Below, piece after piece: positions 11,568 to 25,930 of a stretch of DNA of 64,000 nt. Both the position numbers and the translations under genes were made by a program. The notes under the pieces are model-generated. The model was not told the origin of the DNA and searched no databases. It saw only the letters and a program-made list of their open reading frames with translations. The stretch comes from Auanema rhodensis (taxonomy: Eukaryota; Nematoda; Chromadorea; Rhabditida; Rhabditidae): contig OZ059894.1 of assembly GCA_964057225.1 (NCBI GenBank), positions 5,022,001 to 5,086,000 of the forward strand. Direction: 5' to 3'. Position 1 is the stretch's first letter, and each line of letters begins with the position of its first letter.

Positions 11568-14500
11568 GGAAACTCAACATACACTTATGCATCATTTTTC
11601 AAACGATCATAACTAATTTTTGTATTAAGCGTTTCTCAAAGTAGTATAGTGCATTCGATGCGGATTTTCAAGTTGCGTCGATCTGTGTTATCAGATTTGC
11701 GCTAGCTTAAAAATGCACCGAGATATCAACTGATATAAGTTCACACTTATATCCTCGATTTTCACCCTGAAGAATTAATTTTTTCGTTGAATAACATTGT
11801 CCATCGTCTTTGCCTTGAAAAAAGAAATCTAAAAACATCTACTTTTTGCTAAATTATTTTGAAATTTTTCGAAAAAATTTTTGTCAAAATGTTTTTGGAA
11901 GCTATGTTGAGTGTACATGGAAACTCAACATACACTAATGCATCATTTTTCAAACGATCATAACTAATTTTTGTATTAAGCGTTTCTCAAAGTAGTATAG
12001 TGCATTCGATGCGGATTTCCAAGCTGCGTCGATCTGTGTTATCAGATTTGCGCTAGCTTAAAAATGCACCGAGATATCAACTGATATAAGTTCACACTTA
12101 TATCTTCGATTTTCACCCTGAAGAATTGATTTTTTCGTTGAATAACATTGTCCATCGTCTTTGCCTTGAAAAAAGGAATCTAAAAACATCTACTTTTTGC
12201 TAAATTATTTTGAAATTTTTCGAAAAAATTTTTGTCAAAATGTTTTTGGAAGCTATGTTGAGTGTACATGGAAACTCAACATACACTAATGCATCATTTT
12301 TCAAACGATCATAACTAATTTTTGTATTAAGCGTTTCTCAAAGTAGTATAGTGCATTCGATGCGGATTTCCAAGCTGCGTCGATCTGTGTTATCAGATTT
12401 GCGCTAGCTTAAAAATGCACCGAGATATCAACTGATATAAGTTCACACTTATATCCTCCATTTTCACCCTGAAGAATTAATTTTTTCGTTGAATAACATT
12501 GTCCATCGTCTTTGCCTTGAAAAAAGGAATCTAAAAACATCTACTTTTTGCTAAATTATTTTGAAATTTTTCGAAAAAATTTTTGTCAAAATGTTTTTGG
12601 AAGCTATGTTGAGTGTACATGGAAACTCAACATACACTTATGCATCATTTTTCAAACGATCATAACTAATTTTTGTATTAAGCGTTTCTCAAAGTAGTAT
12701 AGTGCATTCGATGCGGATTTTCAAGTTGCGTCGATCTGTGTTATCAGATTTGCGCTAGCTTAAAAATGCACCGAGATATCAACTGATATAAGTTCACACT
12801 TATATCCTCGATTTTCACCCTGAAGAATTAATTTTTTCGTTGAATAACATTGTCCATCGTCTTTGCCTTGAAAAAAGGAATCTAAAAACATCTACTTTTT
12901 GCTAAATTATTTTGAAATTTTTCGAAAAAATTTTTGTCAAAATGTTTTTGGAAGCTATGTTGAGTGTACATGGAAACTCAACATACACTAATGCATCATT
13001 TTTCAAACGATCATAACTAATTTTTGTATTAAGCGTTTCTCAAAGTAGTATAGTGCATTCGATGCGGATTTCCAAGCTGCGTCGATCTGTGTTATCAGAT
13101 TTGCGCTAGCTTAAAAATGCACCGAGATATCAACTGATATAAGTTCACACTTATATCCTCCATTTTCACCCTGAAGAATTAATTTTTTCGTTGAATAACA
13201 TTGTCCATCGTCTTTGCCTTGAAAAAAGGAATCTAAAAACATCTACTTTTTGCCAAATTATTTTGAAATTTTTCGAAAAAATTTTTGGAAGCTATGTTGA
13301 GTGTACATGGAAACTCAACATACACTAATGCATCATTTTTCAAACGATCATAACTAATTTTTGTATTAAGCGTTCCTCAATGTAGTATAGTGCATTCGAT
13401 GCGGATTTTTAAGCTGCGTCGATCTGTGTTATCAGATTTGCGCTAGCTTAAAAATGCACCGAGATATCAACTGATATAAGTTCACACTTATATCCTTGAT
13501 TTTCACCCTGAAGAATTAATTTTTTCGTTGAATAACATTGTCCATCGTCTTTGCCTTGAAAAAAGGAATCTAAAAACATCTACTTTTTGCTAAATTATTT
13601 TGAAATTTTTCGAAAAAATTTTTGTCAAAATGTTTTTGGAAGCTATGTTGAGTGTACATGGAAACTCAACATACACTTATGCATCATTTTTCAAACGATC
13701 ATAACTAATTTTTGTATTAAGCGTTTCTCAAAGTAGTATAGTGCATTCGATGCGGATTTTCAAGTTGCGTCGATCTGTGTTATCAGATTTGCGCTAGCTT
13801 AAAAATGCACCGAGATATCAACTGATATAAGTTCACACTTATATCCTCGATTTTCACCCTGAAGAATTAATTTTTTCGTTGAATAACATTGTCCATCGTC
13901 TTTGCCTTGAAAAAAGGAATCTAAAAACATCTACTTTTTGCTAAATTATTTTGAAATTTTTCGAAAAAATTTTTGTCAAAATGTTTTTGGAAGCTATGTT
14001 GAGTGTACATGGAAACTCAACATACACTTATGCATCATTTTTCAAACGATCATAACTAATTTTTGTATTAAGCGTTCCTCAATGTAGTATAGTGCATTCG
14101 ATGCGGATTTTTAAGCTGCGTCGATCTGTGTTATCAGATTTGCGCTAGCTTAAAAATGCACCGAGATATCAACTGATATAAGTTCACACTTATATCCTCG
14201 ATTTTCACCCTGAAGAATTAATTTTTTCGTTGAATAACATTGTCCATCGTCTTTGCCTTGAAAAAAGGAATCTAAAAACATCTACTTTTTGCTAAATTGT
14301 TTTGAAATTTTTCGAAAAAATTTTTGTCAAAATGTTTTTGGAAGCTATGTTGAGTGTACATGGAAACTCAACATACACTAATGCATCATTTTTCAAACGA
14401 TCATAACTAATTTTTGTATTAAGCGTTTCTCAAAGTAGTATAGTGCATTCGATGCGGATTTCCAAGCTGCGTCGATCTGTGTTATCAGATTTGCGCTAGC

Positions 14501-14712
14501 TTAAAAATGCACCGAGATATCAACTGATATAAGTTCACACTTATATCCTCCATTTTCACCCTGAAGAATTAATTTTTTCGTTGAATAACATTGTCCATCG
14601 TCTTTGCCTTGAAAAAAGGAATCTAAAAACATCTACTTTTTGCTAAATTATTTTGAAATTTTTCGAAAAAATTTTTGTCAAAATGTTTTTGGAAGCTATG
14701 TTGAGTGTACAT
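11568..14712 (+). repeat. Higher-order block, copy 2 (M34-M42)
   Basis: This is the second copy of the block at 6669, lacking the equivalent of M27. M34 carries AAAAAGAAATCT, absent from M20. M39 lacks the 1-bp deletion of M25, and M40 lacks the private changes of M26 (AAAAATGG, CGAAACAATT, GAAGCAATG). M41 and M42 also serve as the first units of the six-monomer block at 14011, so blocks overlap. Confidence 0.78.
13282..13287 (+). other. 14-bp deletion point (M38)
   Basis: This is the same TTTTTG-bounded 14-bp deletion as at 8383, on the same p283 C background and in the same position within the duplicated block. It is a copy by descent rather than an independent event. Confidence 0.95.
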
Positions 14713-16116
14713 GGAAACTCAACATACACTAATGCATCATTTTTCAAACGATCATAACTAATTTTTGTATTAAGCGTTTCTCAAAGTAGTATAGTGCATT
14801 CGATGCGGATTTCCAAGCTGCGTCGATCTGTGTTATCAGATTTGCGCTAGCTTAAAAATGCACCGAGATATCAACTGATATAAGTTCACACTTATATCCT
14901 CCATTTTCACCCTGAAGAATTAATTTTTTCGTTGAATAACATTGTCCATCGTCTTTGCCTTGAAAAAAGGAATCTAAAAACATCTACTTTTTGCTAAATT
15001 ATTTTGAAATTTTTCGAAAAAATTTTTGTCAAAATGTTTTTGGAAGCTATGTTGAGTGTACATGGAAACTCAACATACACTTATGCATCATTTTTCAAAC
15101 GATCATAACTAATTTTTGTATTAAGCGTTCCTCAATGTAGTATAGTGCATTCGATGCGGATTTTTAAGCTGCGTCGATCTGTGTTATCAGATTTGCGCTA
15201 GCTTAAAAATGCACCGAGATATCAACTGATATAAGTTCACACTTATATCCTTGATTTTCACCCTGGAGAATTAATTTTTTCGTTGAATAACATTGTCCAT
15301 CGTCTTTGCCTTGAAAAAAGGAATCTAAAAACATCTACTTTTTGCTAAATTATTTTGAAATTTTTCGAAAAAATTTTTGTCAAAATGTTTTTGGAAGCTA
15401 TGTTGAGTGTACATGGAAACTCAACATACACTTATGCATCATTTTTCAAACGATCATAACTAATTTTTGTATTAAGCGTTTCTCAAAGTAGTATAGTGCA
15501 TTCGATGCGGATTTTCAAGTTGCGTCGATCTGTGTTATCAGATTTGCGCTAGCTTAAAAATGCACCGAGATATCAACTGATATAAGTTCACACTTATATC
15601 CTCGATTTTCACCCTGAAGAATTAATTTTTTCGTTGAATAACATTGTCCATCGTCTTCGCCTTGAAAAAAGGAATCTAATAACATCTACTTTTTGCTAAA
15701 TTATTTTGAAATTTTTCGAAAAAATTTTTGTCAAAATGTTTTTGGAAGCTATGTTGAGTGTACATGGAAACTCAACATACACTAATGCATCATTTTTCAA
15801 ACGATCATAACTAATTTTTGTATTAAGCGTTTCTCAAAGTAGTATAGTGCATTCGATGCGGATTTCCAAGCTGCGTCGATCTGTGTTATCAGATTTGCGC
15901 TAGCTTAAAAATGCACCGAGATATCAACTGATATAAGTTCACACTTATATCCTCCATTTTCTCCCTGAAGAATTAATTTTTTCGTTGAATAACATTGTCC
16001 ATCGTCTTTGCCTTGAAAAAAGGAATCTAAAAACATCTACTTTTTGCTAAATTGTTTTGAAATTTTTCGAAAAAATTTTTGTCAAAATGTTTTTGGAAGC
16101 TATGTTGAGTGTACAT
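14011..16116 (+). repeat. Six-monomer block, partial third copy (M41-M46)
   Basis: The order matches M8-M13 (2458-4563), offset 11553 bp, and M50-M55. It ends after a single TCTTCGCC/CTCCCTG pair where the other two copies hold the pair twice, so the trimer duplication is absent here. M46 has G at p290, unlike M13. Confidence 0.75.
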
Positions 16117-17169
16117 GGAAACTCAACATACACTAATGCATCATTTTTCAAACGATCATAACTAATTTTTGTATTAAGCGTTCCTCAATGTAGTATAGTG
16201 CATTCGATGCGGATTTTTAAGCTGCGTCGATCTGTGTTATCAGATTTGCGCTAGCTTAAAAATGCACCGAGATATCAACTGATATAAGTTCACACTTATA
16301 TCCTTGATTTTCACCCTGAAGAATTAATTTTTTCGTTGAATAACATTGTCCATCGTCTTTGCCTTGAAAAAAGGAATCTAAAAACATCTACTTTTTGCTA
16401 AATTATTTTGAAATTTTTCGAAAAAATTTTTGTCAAAATGTTTTTGGAAGCTATGTTGAGTGTACATGGAAACTCAACATACACTTATGCATCATTTTTC
16501 AAACGATCATAACTAATTTTTGTATTAAGCGTTTCTCAAAGTAGTATAGTGCATTCGATGCGGATTTTCAAGTTGCGTCGATCTGTGTTATCAGATTTGC
16601 GCTAGCTTAAAAATGCACCGAGATATCAACTGATATAAGTTCACACTTATATCCTCGATTTTCACCCTGAAGAATTAATTTTTTCGTTGAATAACATTGT
16701 CCATCGTCTTTGCCTTGAAAAAAGGAATCTAAAAACATCTACTTTTTGCTAAATTATTTTGAAATTTTTCGAAAAAATTTTTGTCAAAATGTTTTTGGAA
16801 GCTATGTTGAGTGTACATGGAAACTCAACATACACTAATGCATCATTTTTCAAACGATCATAACTAATTTTTGTATTAAGCGTTCCTCAATGTAGTATAG
16901 TGCATTCGATGCGGATTTTTAAGCTGCGTCGATCTGTGTTATCAGATTTGCGCTAGCTTAAAAATGCACCGAGATATCAACTGATATAAGTTCACACTTA
17001 TATCTTTGATTTTCACCCTGTAGAATTAATTTTTTCGTTGAATAACATTGTCCATCGTCTTTGCCTTGAAAAAAGGAATCTAAAAACATCTACTTTTTGC
17101 TAAATTATTTTGAAATTTTTCGAAAAAATTTTTGTCAAAATGTTTTTGGAAGCTATGTTGAGTGTACAT

Positions 17170-20100
17170 GGAAACTCAACATACACTTATGCATCATTTT
17201 TCAAACGATCATAACTAATTTTTGTATTAAGCGTTCCTCAATGTAGTATAGTGCATTCGATGCGGATTTTTAAGCTGCGTCGATCTGTGTTATCAGATTT
17301 GCGCTAGCTGAAAAATGCACCGAGATATCAACTGATATAAGTTCACACTTATATCCTCGATTTTCACCCTGAAGAATTAATTTTTTCGTTGAATAACATT
17401 GTCCATCGTCTTTGCCTTGAAAAAAGGAATCTAAAAACATCTACTTTTTGCTAAATTGTTTTGAAATTTTTCGAAAAAATTTTTGTCAAAATGTTTTTGG
17501 AAGCTATGTTGAGTGTACATGGAAACTCAACATACACTAATGCATCATTTTTCAAACGATCATAACTAATTTTTGTATTAAGCGTTTCTCAAAGTAGTAT
17601 AGTGCATTCGATGCGGATTTCCAAGCTGCGTCGATCTGTGTTATCAGATTTGCGCTAGCTTAAAAATGCACCGAGATATCAACTGATATAAGTTCACACT
17701 TATATCCTCCATTTTCACCCTGAAGAATTAATTTTTTCGTTGAATAACATTGTCCATCGTCTTTGCCTTGAAAAAAGGAATCTAAAAACATCTACTTTTT
17801 GCTAAATTATTTTGAAATTTTTCGAAAAAATTTTTGTCAAAATGTTTTTGGAAGCTATGTTGAGTGTACATGGAAACTCAACATACACTAATGCATCATT
17901 TTTCAAACGATCATAACTAATTTTTGTATTAAGCGTTTCTCAAAGTAGTATAGTGCATTCGATGCGGATTTCCAAGCTGCGTCGATCTGTGTTATCAGAT
18001 TTGCGCTAGCTTAAAAATGCACCGAGATATCAACTGATATAAGTTCACACTTATATCCTCGATTTTCACCCTGAAGAATTAATTTTTTCGTTGAATAACA
18101 TTGTCCATCGTCTTTGCCTTGAAAAAAGGAATCTAAAAACATCTACTTTTTGCTAAATTATTTTGAAATTTTTCGAAAAAATTTTTGTCAAAATGTTTTT
18201 GGAAGCTATGTTGAGTGTACATGGAAACTCAACATACACTTATGCATCATTTTTCAAACGATCATAACTAATTTTTGTATTAAGCGTTCTTCAATGTAGT
18301 ATAGTGCATTCGATGCGGATTTTTAAGCTGCGTCGATCTGTGTTATCAGATTTGCGCTAGCTTAAAAATGCACCGAGATATCAACTGATATAAGTTCACA
18401 CTTATATCCTTGATTTTCACCCTGGAGAATTAATTTTTTCGTTGAATAACATTGTCCATCGTCTTTGCCTTGAAAAAAGGAATCTAAAAACATCTACTTT
18501 TTGCTAAATTATTATGAAATTTTTCGAAAAAATTTTTGTCAAAATGTTTTTGGAAGCTATGTTGAGTGTACATGGAAACTCAACATACACTTATGCATCA
18601 TTTTTCAAACGATCATAACTAATTTTTGTATTAAGCGTTTCTCAAAGTAGTATAGTGCATTCGATGCGGATTTTCAAGTTGCGTCGATCTGTGTTATCAG
18701 ATTTGCGCTAGCTTAAAAATGCACCGAGATATCAACTGATATAAGTTCACACTTATATCCTCGATTTTCACCCTGAAGAATTAATTTTTTCGTTGAATAA
18801 CATTGTCCATCGTCTTCGCCTTGAAAAAAGGAATCTAATAACATCTACTTTTTGCTAAATTATTTTGAAATTTTTCGAAAAAATTTTTGTCAAAATGTTT
18901 TTGGAAGCTATGTTGAGTGTACATGGAAACTCAACATACACTAATGCATCATTTTTCAAACGATCATAACTAATTTTTGTATTAAGCGTTTCTCAAAGTA
19001 GTATAGTGCATTCGATGCGGATTTCCAAGCTGCGTCGATCTGTGTTATCAGATTTGCGCTAGCTTAAAAATGCACCGAGATATCAACTGATATAAGTTCA
19101 CACTTATATCCTCCATTTTCTCCCTGAAGAATTAATTTTTTCGTTGAATAACATTGTCCATCGTCTTTGCCTTGAAAAAAGGAATCTAAAAACATCTACT
19201 TTTTGCTAAATTATTTTGAAATTTTTCGAAAAAATTTTTGTCAAAATGTTTTTGGAAGCTATGTTGAGTGTACATGGAAACTCAACATACACTAATGCAT
19301 CATTTTTCAAACGATCATAACTAATTTTTGTATTAAGCGTTCTTCAATGTAGTATAGTGCATTCGATGCGGATTTTTAAGCTGCGTCGATCTGTGTTATC
19401 AGATTTGCGCTAGCTTAAAAATGCACCGAGATATCAACTGATATAAGTTCACACTTATATCCTTGATTTTCACCCTGGAGAATTAATTTTTTCGTTGAAT
19501 AACATTGTCCATCGTCTTTGCCTTGAAAAAAGGAATCTAAAAACATCTACTTTTTGCTAAATTATTTTGAAATTTTTCGAAAAAATTTTTGTCAAAATGT
19601 TTTTGGAAGCTATGTTGAGTGTACATGGAAACTCAACATACACTTATGCATCATTTTTCAAACGATCATAACTAATTTTTGTATTAAGCGTTTCTCAAAG
19701 TAGTATAGTGCATTCGATGCGGATTTTCAAGTTGCGTCGATCTGTGTTATCAGATTTGCGCTAGCTTAAAAATGCACCGAGATATCAACTGATATAAGTT
19801 CACACTTATATCCTCGATTTTCACCCTGAAGAATTAATTTTTTCGTTGAATAACATTGTCCATCGTCTTCGCCTTGAAAAAAGGAATCTAATAACATCTA
19901 CTTTTTGCTAAATTATTTTGAAATTTTTCGAAAAAATTTTTGTCAAAATGTTTTTGGAAGCTATGTTGAGTGTACATGGAAACTCAACATACACTAATGC
20001 ATCATTTTTCAAACGATCATAACTAATTTTTGTATTAAGCGTTTCTCAAAGTAGTATAGTGCATTCGATGCGGATTTCCAAGCTGCGTCGATCTGTGTTA

Positions 20101-20679
20101 TCAGATTTGCGCTAGCTTAAAAATGCACCGAGATATCAACTGATATAAGTTCACACTTATATCCTCCATTTTCTCCCTGAAGAATTAATTTTTTCGTTGA
20201 ATAACATTGTCCATCGTCTTTGCCTTGAAAAAAGGAATCTAAAAACATCTACTTTTTGCTAAATTATTTTGAAATTTTTCGAAAAAATTTTTGTCAAAAT
20301 GTTTTTGGAAGCTATGTTGAGTGTACATGGAAACTCAACATACACTAATGCATCATTTTTCAAACGATCATAACTAATTTTTGTATTAAGCGTTCCTCAA
20401 TGTAGTATAGTGCATTCGATGCGGATTTTTAAGCTGCGTCGATCTGTGTTATCAGATTTGCGCTAGCTTAAAAATGCACCGAGATATCAACTGATATAAG
20501 TTCACACTTATATCCTTGATTTTCACCCTGAAGAATTAATTTTTTCGTTGAATAACATTGTCCATCGTCTTTGCCTTGAAAAAAGGAATCTAAAAACATC
20601 TACTTTTTGCTAAATTATTTTGAAATTTTTCGAAAAAATTTTTGTCAAAATGTTTTTGGAAGCTATGTTGAGTGTACAT
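17170..20679 (+). repeat. Ten-monomer block, copy 2 (M50-M59)
   Basis: It matches 2458-5967 unit for unit at the diagnostic sites. Differences seen by eye are GCTGAAAAATG in M50, CCTCGATT instead of CCTCCATT in M52, GTTCTTCAATG in M53 and M56, and ATTATTATG in M53. M49 just upstream carries CTTTGATT/CTGTAG like M7, so the homology extends at least one unit left of the block. Confidence 0.8.
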
Positions 20680-22042
20680 GGAAACTCAACATACACTAAT
20701 GCATCATTTTTCAAACGATCATAACTAATTTTTGTATTAAGCGTTCCTCAATGTAGTATAGTGCATTCGATGCGGATTTTTAAGCTGCGTCGATCTGTGT
20801 TATCAGATTTGCGCTAGCTTAAAAATGCACCGAGATATCAACTGATATAAGTTCACACTTATATCCTTGATTTTCACCCTGGAGAATTAATTTTTTCGTT
20901 GAATAACATTGTCCATCGTCTTTGCCTTGAAAAAAGGAATCTAAAAACATCTACTTTTTGCTAAATTATTTTGAAATTTTTCGAAAAAATTTTTGTCAAA
21001 ATGTTTTTGGAAGCTATGTTGAGTGTACATGGAAACTCAACATACACTTATGCATCATTTTTCAAACGATCATAACTAATTTTTGTATTAAGCGTTTCTC
21101 AAAGTAGTATAGTGCATTCGATGCGGATTTTCAAGTTGCGTCGATCTGTGTTATCAGATTTGCGCTAGCTTAAAAATGCACCGAGATATCAACTGATATA
21201 AGTTCACACTTATATCCTCCATTTTCACCCTGAAGAATTAATTTTTTCGTTGAATAACATTGTCCATCGTCTTTGCCTTGAAAAAAGGAATCTAAAAACA
21301 TTTACTTTTTGCTAAATTATTTTGAAATTTTTCGAAAAAATTTTTGTCAAAATGTTTTTGGAAGCTATGTTGAGTGTACATGGAAACTCAACATACACTT
21401 ATGCATCATTTTTCAAACGATCATAACTAATTTTTGTATTAAGCGTTTCTCAAAGTAATATAGTGCATTCGATGCGGATTTTCAAGTTGCGTCGATCTGT
21501 GTTATCAGATTTGCGCTAGCTTAAAAATGCACCGAGATATCAACTGATATAAGTTCACACTTATATCCTCGATTTTCACCCTGAAGAATTAATTTTTTCG
21601 TTGAATAACATTGTCCATCGTCTTTGCCTTGAAAAAAGGAATCTAAAAACATTTACTTTTTGCTAAATTATTTTGAAATTTTTCGAAAAAATTTTTGTCA
21701 AAATGTTTTTGGAAGCTATGTTGAGTGTACATGGAAACTCAACATACACTAATGCATCATTTTTCAAACGATCATAACTAATTTTTGTATTAAGCGTTTC
21801 TCAAAGTAGTATAGTGCATTCGATGCGGATTTCCAAGCTGCGTCGATCTGTGTTATCAGATTTGCGCTAGCTTAAAAATGCACCGAGATATCAACTGATA
21901 TAAGTTCACACTTATATCCTCCATTTTCACCCTGAAGAATTAATTTTTTCGTTGAATAACATTGTCCATCGTCTTTGCCTTGAAAAAAGGAATCTAAAAA
22001 CATCTACTTTTTGCCAAATTATTTTGAAATTTTTCGAAAAAA

Positions 22043-22048
22043 TTTTTG
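22043..22048 (+). other. 14-bp deletion point (M63)
   Basis: Third copy of the TTTTTG-bounded 14-bp deletion. Three units later, M66 (22772) shares the p283 C and the neighbour order but keeps the full 351 bp. It therefore shows either the state before deletion or a recombinant. Confidence 0.95.
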
Positions 22049-22771
22049 GAAGCTATGTTGAGTGTACATGGAAACTCAACATACACTAATGCATCATTTT
22101 TCAAACGATCATAACTAATTTTTGTATTAAGCGTTCCTCAATGTAGTATAGTGCATTCGATGCGGATTTTTAAGCTGCGTCGATCTGTGTTATCAGATTT
22201 GCGCTAGCTTAAAAATGCACCGAGATATCAACTGATATAAGTTCACACTTATATCCTTGATTTTCACCCTGAAGAATTAATTTTTTCGTTGAATAACATT
22301 GTCCATCGTCTTTGCCTTGAAAAAAGGAATCTAAAAACATCTACTTTTTGCTAAATTATTTTGAAATTTTTCGAAAAAATTTTTGTCAAAATGTTTTTGG
22401 AAGCTATGTTGAGTGTACATGGAAACTCAACATACACTTATGCATCATTTTTCAAACGATCATAACTAATTTTTGTATTAAGCGTTTCTCAAAGTAGTAT
22501 AGTGCATTCGATGCGGATTTTTAAGCTGCGTCGATCTGTGTTATCAGATTTGCGCTAGCTTAAAAATGCACCGAGATATCAACTGATATAAGTTCACACT
22601 TATATCCTCGATTTTCACCCTGAAGAATTAATTTTTTCGTTGAATAACATTGTCCATCGTCTTAGCCTTGAAAAAAGGAATCTAAAAACATCTACTTTTT
22701 GCTAAATTATTTTGAAATTTTTCGAAAAAATTTTTGTCAAAATGTTTTTGGAAGCTATGTTGAGTGTACAT

Positions 22772-25700
22772 GGAAACTCAACATACACTAATGCATCATT
22801 TTTCAAACGATCATAACTAATTTTTGTATTAAGCGTTTCTCAAAGTAGTATAGTGCATTCGATGCGGATTTCCAAGCTGCGTCGATCTGTGTTATCAGAT
22901 TTGCGCTAGCTTAAAAATGCACCGAGATATCAACTGATATAAGTTCACACTTATATCCTCCATTTTCACCCTGAAGAATTAATTTTTTCGTTGAATAACA
23001 TTGTCCATCGTCTTTGCCTTGAAAAAAGGAATCTAAAAACATCTACTTTTTGCCAAATTATTTTGAAATTTTTCGAAAAAATTTTTGTCAAAATGTTTTT
23101 GGAAGCTATGTTGAGTGTACATGGAAACTCAACATACACTAATGCATCATTTTTCAAACGATCATAACTAATTTTTGTATTAAGCGTTCCTCAATGTAGT
23201 ATAGTGCATTCGATGCGGATTTTTAAGCTGCGTCGATCTGTGTTATCAGATTTGCGCTAGCTTAAAAATGCACCGAGATATCAACTGATATAAGTTCACA
23301 CTTATATCCTTGATTTTCACCCTGAAGAATTAATTTTTTCGTTGAATAACATTGTCCATCGTCTTTGCCTTGAAAAAAGGAATCTAAAAACATCTACTTT
23401 TTGCTAAATTATTTTGAAATTTTTCGAAAAAATTTTTGTCAAAATGTTTTTGGAAGCTATGTTGAGTGTACATGGAAACTCAACATACACTTATGCATCA
23501 TTTTTCAAACGATCATAACTAATTTTTGTATTAAGCGTTTCTCAAAGTAGTATAGTGCATTCGATGCGGATTTTCAAGTTGCGTCGATCTGTGTTATCAG
23601 ATTTGCGCTAGCTTAAAAATGCACCGAGATATCAACTGATATAAGTTCACACTTATATCCTCGATTTTCACCCTGAAGAATTAATTTTTTCGTTGAATAA
23701 CATTGTCCATCGTCTTTGCCTTGAAAAAAGGAATCTAAAAACATCTACTTTTTGCTAAATTATTTTGAAATTTTTCGAAAAAATTTTTGTCAAAATGTTT
23801 TTGGAAGCTATGTTGAGTGTACATGGAAACTCAACATACACTAATGCATCATTTTTCAAACGATCATAACTAATTTTTGTATTAAGCGTTTCTCAAAGTA
23901 GTATAGTGCATTCGATGCGGATTTCCAAGCTGCGTCGATCTGTGTTATCAGATTTGCGCTAGCTTAAAAATGCACCGAGATATCAACTGATATAAGTTCA
24001 CACTTATATCCTCCATTTTCACCCTGAAGAATTAATTTTTTCGTTGAATAACATTGTCCATCGTCTTTGCCTTGAAAAAAGGAATCTAAAAACATCTACT
24101 TTTTGCTAAATTATTTTGAAATTTTTCGAAAAAATTTTTGTCAAAATGTTTTTGGAAGCTATGTTGAGTGTACATGGAAACTCAACATACACTAATGCAT
24201 CATTTTTCAAACGATCATAACTAATTTTTGTATTAAGCGTTCCTCAATGAAGTATAGTGCATTCGATGCGGATTTTTAAGCTGCGTCGATCTGTGTTATC
24301 AGATTTGCGCTAGCTTAAAAATGCACCGAGATATCAACTGATATAAATTCACACTTATATCCTTGATTTTCACCCTGAAGAATTAATTTTTTCGTTGAAT
24401 AACATTGTCCATCGTCTTTGCCTTGAAAAAAGGAATCTAAAAACATCTACTTTTTGCTAAATTATTTTGAAATTTTTCGAAAAAATTTTTGTCAAAATGT
24501 TTTTGGAAGCTATGTTGAGTGTACATGGAAACTCAACATACACTAATGCATCATTTTTCAAACGATCATAACTAATTTTTGTATTAAGCGTTCCTCAATG
24601 TAGTATAGTGCATTCGATGCGGATTTTTAAGCTGCGTCGATCTGTGTTATCAGATTTGCGCTAGCTTAAAAATGCACCGAGATATCAACTGATATAAGTT
24701 CACACTTATATCCTTGATTTTCACCCTGAAGAATTAATTTTTTCGTTGAATAACATTGTCCATCGTCTTTGCCTTGAAAAAAGGAATCTAAAAACATCTA
24801 CTTTTTGCTAAATTATTTTGAAATTTTTCGAAAAAATTTTTGTCAAAATGTTTTTGGAAGCTATGTTGAGTGTACATGGAAACTCAACATACACTAATGC
24901 ATCATTTTTCAAACGATCATAACTAATTTTTGTATTAAGCGTTTCTCAAAGTAGTATAGTGCATTCGATGCGGATTTCCCAGCTGCGTCGATCTGTGTTA
25001 TCAGATTTGCGCTAGCTTAAAAATGCACCGAGATATCAACTGATATAAGTTCACACTTATATCCTTGATTTTCACCCTGAAGAATTAATTTTTTCGTTGA
25101 ATAACATTGTCCATCGTCTTTGCCTTGAAAAAAGGAATCTAAAAACATCTACTTTTTGCTAAATTATTTTGAAATTTTTCGAAAAAATTTTTGTCAAAAT
25201 GTTTTTGGAAGCTATGTTGAGTGTACATGGAAACTCAACATACACTAATGCATCATTTTTCAAACGATCATAACTAATTTTTGTATTAAGCGTTCCTCAA
25301 TGTAGTATAGTGCATTCGATGCGGATTTTTAAGCTGCGTCGATCTGTGTTATCAGATTTGCGCTAGCTTAAAAATGCACCGAGATATCAACTGATATAAG
25401 TTCACACTTATATCCTTGATTTTCACCCTGAAGAATTAATTTTTTCGTTGAATAACATTGTCCATCGTCTTTGCCTTGAAAAAAGGAATCTAAAAACATC
25501 TACTTTTTGCTAAATTATTTTGAAATTTTTCGAAAAAATTTTTGTCAAAATGTTTTTGGAAGCTATGTTGAGTGTACATGGAAACTCAACATACACTAAT
25601 GCATCATTTTTCAAACGATCATAACTAATTTTTGTATTAAGCGTTTCTCAAAGTAGTATAGTGCATTCGATGCGGATTTCCCAGCTGCGTCGATCTGTGT

Positions 25701-25930
25701 TATCAGATTTGCGCTAGCTTAAAAATGCACCGAGATATCAACTGATATAAGTTCACACTTATATCCTCCATTTTCACCCTGAAGAATTAATTTTTTCGTT
25801 GAATAACATTGTCCATCGTCTTTGCCTTGAAAAAAGAAAACTAAAAACATCTACTTTTTGCTAAATTATTTTGAAATTTTTCGAAAAAATTTTTGTCAAA
25901 ATGTTTTTGGAAGCTATGTTGAGTGTACAT
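22772..25930 (+). repeat. Array domain B (M66-M74): transition segment
   Basis: M66-M68 repeat the order of M63-M65, a trimer, but without the 14-bp deletion. M68 is the last TTTCAAGTTG unit before a gap of about 28 kb. M72 introduces TTCCCAG, and M74 introduces the AAAGAAAACT variant characteristic of the next domains. M70 has AATGAAG and GATATAAATTC, the latter breaking the p165-186 hairpin. Confidence 0.75.

Larger units (their letters stand above)
1..22771 (+). repeat. Array domain A (M1-M65): trimers within large duplicated blocks
   Basis: This domain is marked by frequent TTTCAAGTTG units (M3, M12, M15, M20, M23, M26, M31, M34, M37, M40, M45, M48, M54, M57, M61, M62). That haplotype is not seen between M69 and M149. 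The usual local order is a TTTCAAGTTG unit, then a TTCCAAG unit, then a TTTTAAG unit. It also holds all three 14-bp deletion units and both 1-bp deletions. Nothing but monomers is present. Confidence 0.85.

Noticed and set aside
22966-23157. 63-residue minus-strand frame
   Set aside because: It opens only because p283 C in M66 changes a TAG (minus strand) to TGG, and it starts at TTG. The sister units with the same base lose the frame through the 14-bp deletion. Satellite noise.
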